A stretch of DNA of 8,890 nt. It comes from Bacilli bacterium (GTDB lineage Bacteria > Bacillota_I > Bacilli_A > RFN20 > CAG-826). The DNA is taken from contig JAILKX010000123.1 in assembly GCA_024693415.1 (NCBI GenBank), positions 1-8,890 on the forward strand. The letters are read 5' to 3'. Position numbers and translations under genes: made by a program. The stretch's first letter is position 1. Each line of letters opens with the position of its first letter. The notes under the pieces are model-generated. The model made no database searches and was not told the DNA's origin. It saw nothing but the letters and a program-made list of their open reading frames with translations. This document shows positions 6,451 through 8,890 of this stretch, in pieces.

Positions 6451-7956
6451 TTAAGCGAATCTCACGGAGGATAGATTTGTTACGCTTCCGCTCTTGGATT
6501 GAATCTTGATGTAGGGGTATCCAGAGATATCGTAGGTGGCGCTGCTTCCCGAGGAAGACGCGGCGATTATGCTGCTTGGGTTCGTCGAGCTTCCGCCATA
6601 GACGAGGACGTCTCCTTTGGAGATCGTTATCACCAGCGAATCGCAATCAAGAGCATCGAGATTGGTGAAATACCCTTGTCCGTTTTTGAGCTGAATGGTG
6701 TTGCCCTGATCGAAGGTGGAGGCCATGTAAAGCGACCACTGGATGCCTTTGATCGTATAGGTTTCCGCCGGATTGTCATAAGACCCCGATGGGAAATCCG
6801 CCCCGGTCAATTCGAAGGAGACCTTGGCGCCTCCCGTGGAGCTGTTCGAGGTTTCTTCGGAGGACTGTTCTTCGGAGGAATAGGAACTCCACTCGGAGGA
6901 GGCGGAGGTGTAGTCGTCCGGATTGATGGTCGATTGGTAAGCGCTCGTCCGATATCCGTTCTCGTCCCAGATGTAATTGGCGAAGTCGGGATAATCAACG
7001 AATGGATTTCTGGCAAAGCCAAGCTGTTGATAGCGCTCATTGACCTTCTGCTCAAAGGCGGAGGGGGCATATTTGTTGTTCCACTCCAACAGCGTCTTGA
7101 GGGTGCCCATGGTGTTTTTGCTCGTGGAATCGCCTGGATTGTTGCTAAGGCTCAGCCCCTTATCGGCGTAGCGGGTCGCGGCATAAAGGATGACGCGGGC
7201 CGATTCGCCTCTGGCGGCTTCATAGCCGCAGGATGCCGGATCCCACTGCATGGTTCCGGAGCCATAGAAATTATTGCCGCGGGAGCTATTGTCCTTCGTG
7301 AGGGTCGGTCTGATGACGATTGGATCCTTTTCGATCATTCCGCCGCCGCGGGAATCGGGCCACGTATGCTCTCTGTTGCAACTTCCGACCGACGTGAGCG
7401 AACTATTGACCGGAGCTTTATAGAACGGGATGAACTGACAATTGGAGGAGGAGCTTGGAATGGATGCGGTAAGGGGAAGGACCGCGACCCTCGCCCCAAC
7501 GTGAAGGCAATTGCTATAGGTTGTGGTGCCCCCTTTGATAAGGGAGGCCAGGGTCCTGCGGAATGCATTTCCATATTGGCTGAAACTGACGCCTTCCCAG
7601 CCTTCGATTGAGGGCGTGTACGAACTTTCGCTGGAAGATGAAACTTCGGAGGATTGTTCGGAAGACTCTGCGGAAGAGGATTCGGAAGACTTCTGGGAAG
7701 ACGATTCGGAGGATTGCTCGGAAGACTTCTGGGAAGATGATTCGGACGAGGATTCGCTCGAAATAATCGTTGATTCGGCAGAGGATGCGCCGGAGGAATC
7801 AAAAGAGGAATCGCTTGATGAAACCTCCGAAGACGATGCGACCACCGATGAAATTTCAGCGGTGCCCGATTCGACAATGGAAGAGGTTTCCTGGTGGGCG
7901 CACCCAAAAACTAATAGGGTGGCGGACAAAATGGAAATTAGGAAAGACTTCTTCAT
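6451..7956 (-). CDS. Secreted lipoprotein nuclease, Endonuclease I (EndA/NucM) family, with Ser/Glu-rich linkers
   Basis: A 501-residue nuclease predicted to be tethered outside the membrane and to degrade DNA (possibly RNA). Lipoprotein signal MKKSFLISILSATLLVFGC with lipid-bearing Cys19; Ser/Glu-rich stalk ~25-112 with 12-residue repeats; Endonuclease I domain ~118-345; second Ser/Glu linker ~350-375; C-terminal domain 377-501, rich in alternating Thr/Val/Ile/Ser and unrecognised. Nuclease hallmarks are CNREHTWPDSRGGG (193-206; Glu196 and general base His197), KDNSSRGNNFYG (221-232; Asn223 as second metal ligand), ARGESARVILYAATRYAD (248-265) and ARNPFVDYPDFANYIW (315-330). The usual DLHHL reads DPIVI, but the residues required in Vibrio Vvn-type enzymes are kept. 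ATG 7956 is chosen over 8034 because it begins the signal peptide and follows a good promoter. No Shine-Dalgarno is present. Stop is TAA. It has its own promoter and terminator, so it forms a single-gene unit. Confidence 0.9.
   Translation of the reverse strand: MKKSFLISILSATLLVFGCAHQETSSIVESGTAEISSVVASSSEVSSSDSSFDSSGASSAESTIISSESSSESSSQKSSEQSSESSSQKSSESSSAESSEQSSEVSSSSESSYTPSIEGWEGVSFSQYGNAFRRTLASLIKGGTTTYSNCLHVGARVAVLPLTASIPSSSSNCQFIPFYKAPVNSSLTSVGSCNREHTWPDSRGGGMIEKDPIVIRPTLTKDNSSRGNNFYGSGTMQWDPASCGYEAARGESARVILYAATRYADKGLSLSNNPGDSTSKNTMGTLKTLLEWNNKYAPSAFEQKVNERYQQLGFARNPFVDYPDFANYIWDENGYRTSAYQSTINPDDYTSASSEWSSYSSEEQSSEETSNSSTGGAKVSFELTGADFPSGSYDNPAETYTIKGIQWSLYMASTFDQGNTIQLKNGQGYFTNLDALDCDSLVITISKGDVLVYGGSSTNPSSIIAASSSGSSATYDISGYPYIKIQSKSGSVTNLSSVRFA
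7682..7753 (-). repeat. Two tandem 36-bp repeats in the Ser-rich stalk
   Basis: Two head-to-tail copies (7682-7717 and 7718-7753) share a nearly identical 28-base start, TCGGAAGACTTCTGGGAAGA onward on the plus strand, and differ mainly at their last eight bases. They encode SESSSQKSSEQS and SESSSQKSSESS. The flanks are looser Ser/Glu repeats. The period is a multiple of three, so copy-number change would alter stalk length without a frameshift. Confidence 0.75.
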
Positions 7957-7966
7957 GGCGTCAACT

Positions 7967-7994
7967 ATTATGCACGAATAAATACGCGTTTCAA
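7967..7994 (-). promoter_or_regulatory. Promoter of the nuclease gene, near-leaderless
   Basis: A -35 of TTGAAA (7994-7989) and a -10 of CATAAT (7972-7967), each one base from consensus, are separated by 16 nt. Ten bases lie between the -10 and the ATG at 7956, so the mRNA should begin about 3-6 nt before the start codon. This leaves no room for a Shine-Dalgarno site, and none is seen. The promoter lies downstream of the terminator at 8017-8047, so the gene does not need read-through. Confidence 0.7.
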
Positions 7995-8016
7995 CTTTTG
8001 GAAAACGATAGGGGAC

Positions 8017-8047
8017 AAAAACAGCACCCTCCATCTAAGGGTGCCGT
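8017..8047 (-). terminator. Strong Rho-independent terminator ending the candidate small RNA
   Basis: On the minus strand, ACGGCACCCT (8047-8038) pairs with AGGGTGCTGT (8030-8021) over 10 bp with one G·U, around a 7-nt loop, and runs into TTTTT (8021-8017). The plus strand has no T-run after it. It lies between the acyltransferase gene and the nuclease promoter. It must end either a small RNA or read-through from the acyltransferase gene. Confidence 0.86.
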
Positions 8048-8142
8048 GGAGGAGGTCTTTGCTTAGGATTCTCCGACGGGGCGTCCCCCGAAACTTCGAA
8101 CCGCTTTCGAGAAGATTAACCCCTCCTCTTGTTTGCTTGGCT
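8017..8142 (-). ncRNA. Candidate structured non-coding RNA upstream of the nuclease gene
   Basis: The minus strand of this gap has no plausible gene but folds well. GAGGAGG (8128-8122) pairs with CCTCCTC (8055-8049) as a closing stem. Inside are TTCTC (8113-8109) with GAGAA (8073-8069), or alternatively CGAA (8109-8106) with TTCG (8100-8097), and a hairpin CGGGG-GACG-CCCCG (8090-8077). The terminator at 8047-8017 ends it. A -10-like TATCAT (8150-8145) would place the 5' end near 8140, giving ~125 nt, but no good -35 is seen. It matches no RNA I know: it lacks the conserved SRP core, T-box and common riboswitch motifs. It could be a free small RNA or a leader with attenuator for the nuclease gene. 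The nuclease's own downstream promoter favours a separate RNA. Confidence 0.5.
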
Positions 8143-8229
8143 ATATGATAAACGGGCTTTCCCAAAGCAACTTAAAAGCCAAACTAAAATAAAGTAAAAA
8201 ATCGAAAACGAATACACGTCCCTAACGGA

Positions 8230-8890
8230 TTACTGCCTAAGCGCGTCGTAATAGTCGATTCTGGTGTCGTTGTCGAAGATTGGTTTGTAGATGTTCTTCT
8301 CAGGGTCGATGCCCGCTAGGCGGCACACTTCGTCGTGCAGCCTCTTTGTTAAATCCATCTGGGCTTCTTTCTTCTCCAGGTCAGGATTCGCATACAAAGG
8401 CTCCCCGATATTCAAGGTGAAAGTCGCCCATTGGCCAAACATTTTTCTCAGGAAGCTCGGCTTGCGGTAGGAAAAAGCCATCGGGAGGACGGGCTTATCG
8501 TTATCGATCGCGAACAAAGCAGCCCCGGTCCTAAACGGCCTGATGGGGCGGTAATATTCCCACATGCTGCCTTCGGCATAGATCTGCACATAGCCGCCAT
8601 TGAGGAACTCATCGGTGGCCTTTTTGAATGCATGGGTCGCCTTAATGTCGCCTTCCGGGATGGGAATGCCACCCACCAAACGCACCAAAGCACCGGTTTC
8701 GCCGGACACGTTCTTCTTCCAGCAAAGGACCGCCATATCCTTCTTCTTTAACGCGCACCTAAGCGCGAGGTAATCCCACATATGCACGTGGTTCGAAACG
8801 GTGACCGCGCCGCCTTTAAGCTCATCCTTATGCTTCCTGAGGTTCTCTTTGCCGATGATCCTAAGCCCCATCTTGATCCGCGTCATCGGG
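8230..8890 (-). CDS. 1-acyl-sn-glycerol-3-phosphate acyltransferase family (PlsC-like), 5' end outside the window
   Basis: Membrane-associated enzyme that should transfer an acyl chain to lysophosphatidic acid, forming phosphatidic acid for phospholipid synthesis. At least 218 residues are visible from the ATG at 8886, and the frame stays open to the window edge. Numbering from that Met: NHVHMWD (32-38) is the catalytic NHX4D motif; GGIPIPEGD (72-80) matches motif II; YAEGSMWE (103-110) is the EG-containing motif III, normally FPEGTRS; and PVLPMAFSY (132-140) is motif IV. Family members usually have some 35-50 more residues, often a membrane helix, before the ENL...VSNH strand. The real start is therefore probably upstream of the window. 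The TAA is followed by an AT-rich stretch (8160-8229) with no clear terminator. The family is clear; the exact acceptor is not. Confidence 0.88.
   Translation of the reverse strand, partial: PMTRIKMGLRIIGKENLRKHKDELKGGAVTVSNHVHMWDYLALRCALKKKDMAVLCWKKNVSGETGALVRLVGGIPIPEGDIKATHAFKKATDEFLNGGYVQIYAEGSMWEYYRPIRPFRTGAALFAIDNDKPVLPMAFSYRKPSFLRKMFGQWATFTLNIGEPLYANPDLEKKEAQMDLTKRLHDEVCRLAGIDPEKNIYKPIFDNDTRIDYYDALRQ

Noticed and set aside
7523..7981. Asp/Glu/Ser-repeat frame on the plus strand
   Set aside because: It is the antisense reading of the Ser/Glu stalk of the nuclease. Its repeats arise from the same DNA repeat, and no ribosome site or family motif is present.
7957..8034. 26-codon extension of the nuclease before MKKSF
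   Set aside because: It would bury the lipoprotein signal peptide, and it lies on and upstream of the promoter elements.
8092..8110. tRNA T-arm, because of GGTTCGAAG
   Set aside because: The flanking bases do not form a T stem, and there are no acceptor or anticodon arms.
8155..8180. Terminator of the acyltransferase gene (GGCTTT with AAAGCC on the minus strand)
   Set aside because: A 6-bp stem can form, but no T-run follows it. The T-rich stretches lie before it, so termination here is unsupported.

Overview
The window comes from a Gram-positive-type bacterium, most likely an uncultured member of the Bacilli (Bacillota). Three things suggest this: the gene set gdpP-rplI-dnaB-walJ-rlmH, which is typical of Bacilli and usually lies near the replication origin; a GdpP phosphodiesterase with its Bacilli-type TM-PAS-degenerate GGDEF-DHH architecture; and a surface lipoprotein with long Ser/Glu linkers of the kind common in gut Bacilli. 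Base composition is moderately GC-rich by eye, so this is not a classical AT-rich mollicute. TGA serves as the stop codon of gdpP, dnaB and walJ at tightly packed junctions, which argues for the standard bacterial code rather than the Mycoplasma code. Assignment below class level is a guess.

Layout. Positions 2-658 (+) hold the 3' end of an S9 family serine peptidase, followed by an intrinsic terminator. A 256-nt convergent intergenic stretch (659-914) carries that terminator, a second terminator for the opposite strand and a GC-rich stem-loop. Positions 915-6186 (-) are one compact operon read gdpP > rplI > dnaB > walJ > rlmH, in which every junction overlaps or has a 1-nt gap. Upstream of gdpP lies an easily missed 41-codon gene for a single-pass membrane peptide (6225-6350, -). 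Positions 6451-7956 (-) encode a lipid-anchored extracellular Endonuclease I family nuclease with two Ser/Glu-rich linkers and a C-terminal beta-rich domain; it has its own promoter and terminator. The gap 7957-8229 holds that promoter and a candidate structured non-coding RNA ending in a very good terminator. Positions 8230-8890 (-) are the 3' part of a PlsC-like 1-acyl-glycerol-phosphate acyltransferase that runs off the window.

How it fits together. The operon couples c-di-AMP turnover (GdpP), ribosome structure and maturation (L9, RlmH), the replicative helicase (DnaB) and WalJ, a metallo-hydrolase linked to cell-wall or division control and DNA repair. The nuclease probably works at the cell surface to degrade external DNA. 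The acyltransferase belongs to phospholipid synthesis.

Most interesting signals. (1) The first genes of three separate transcription units (gdpP, the 41-aa peptide, the nuclease) have a -10 hexamer only 6-10 nt before the ATG and no Shine-Dalgarno sequence, while the internal operon genes rplI, dnaB and rlmH do have one. This suggests leaderless or near-leaderless mRNAs. (2) A roughly 125-nt structured RNA candidate lies upstream of the nuclease. (3) There is an undescribed small membrane protein next to gdpP. I saw no CRISPR array, tRNA, rRNA, insertion sequence or phage gene.
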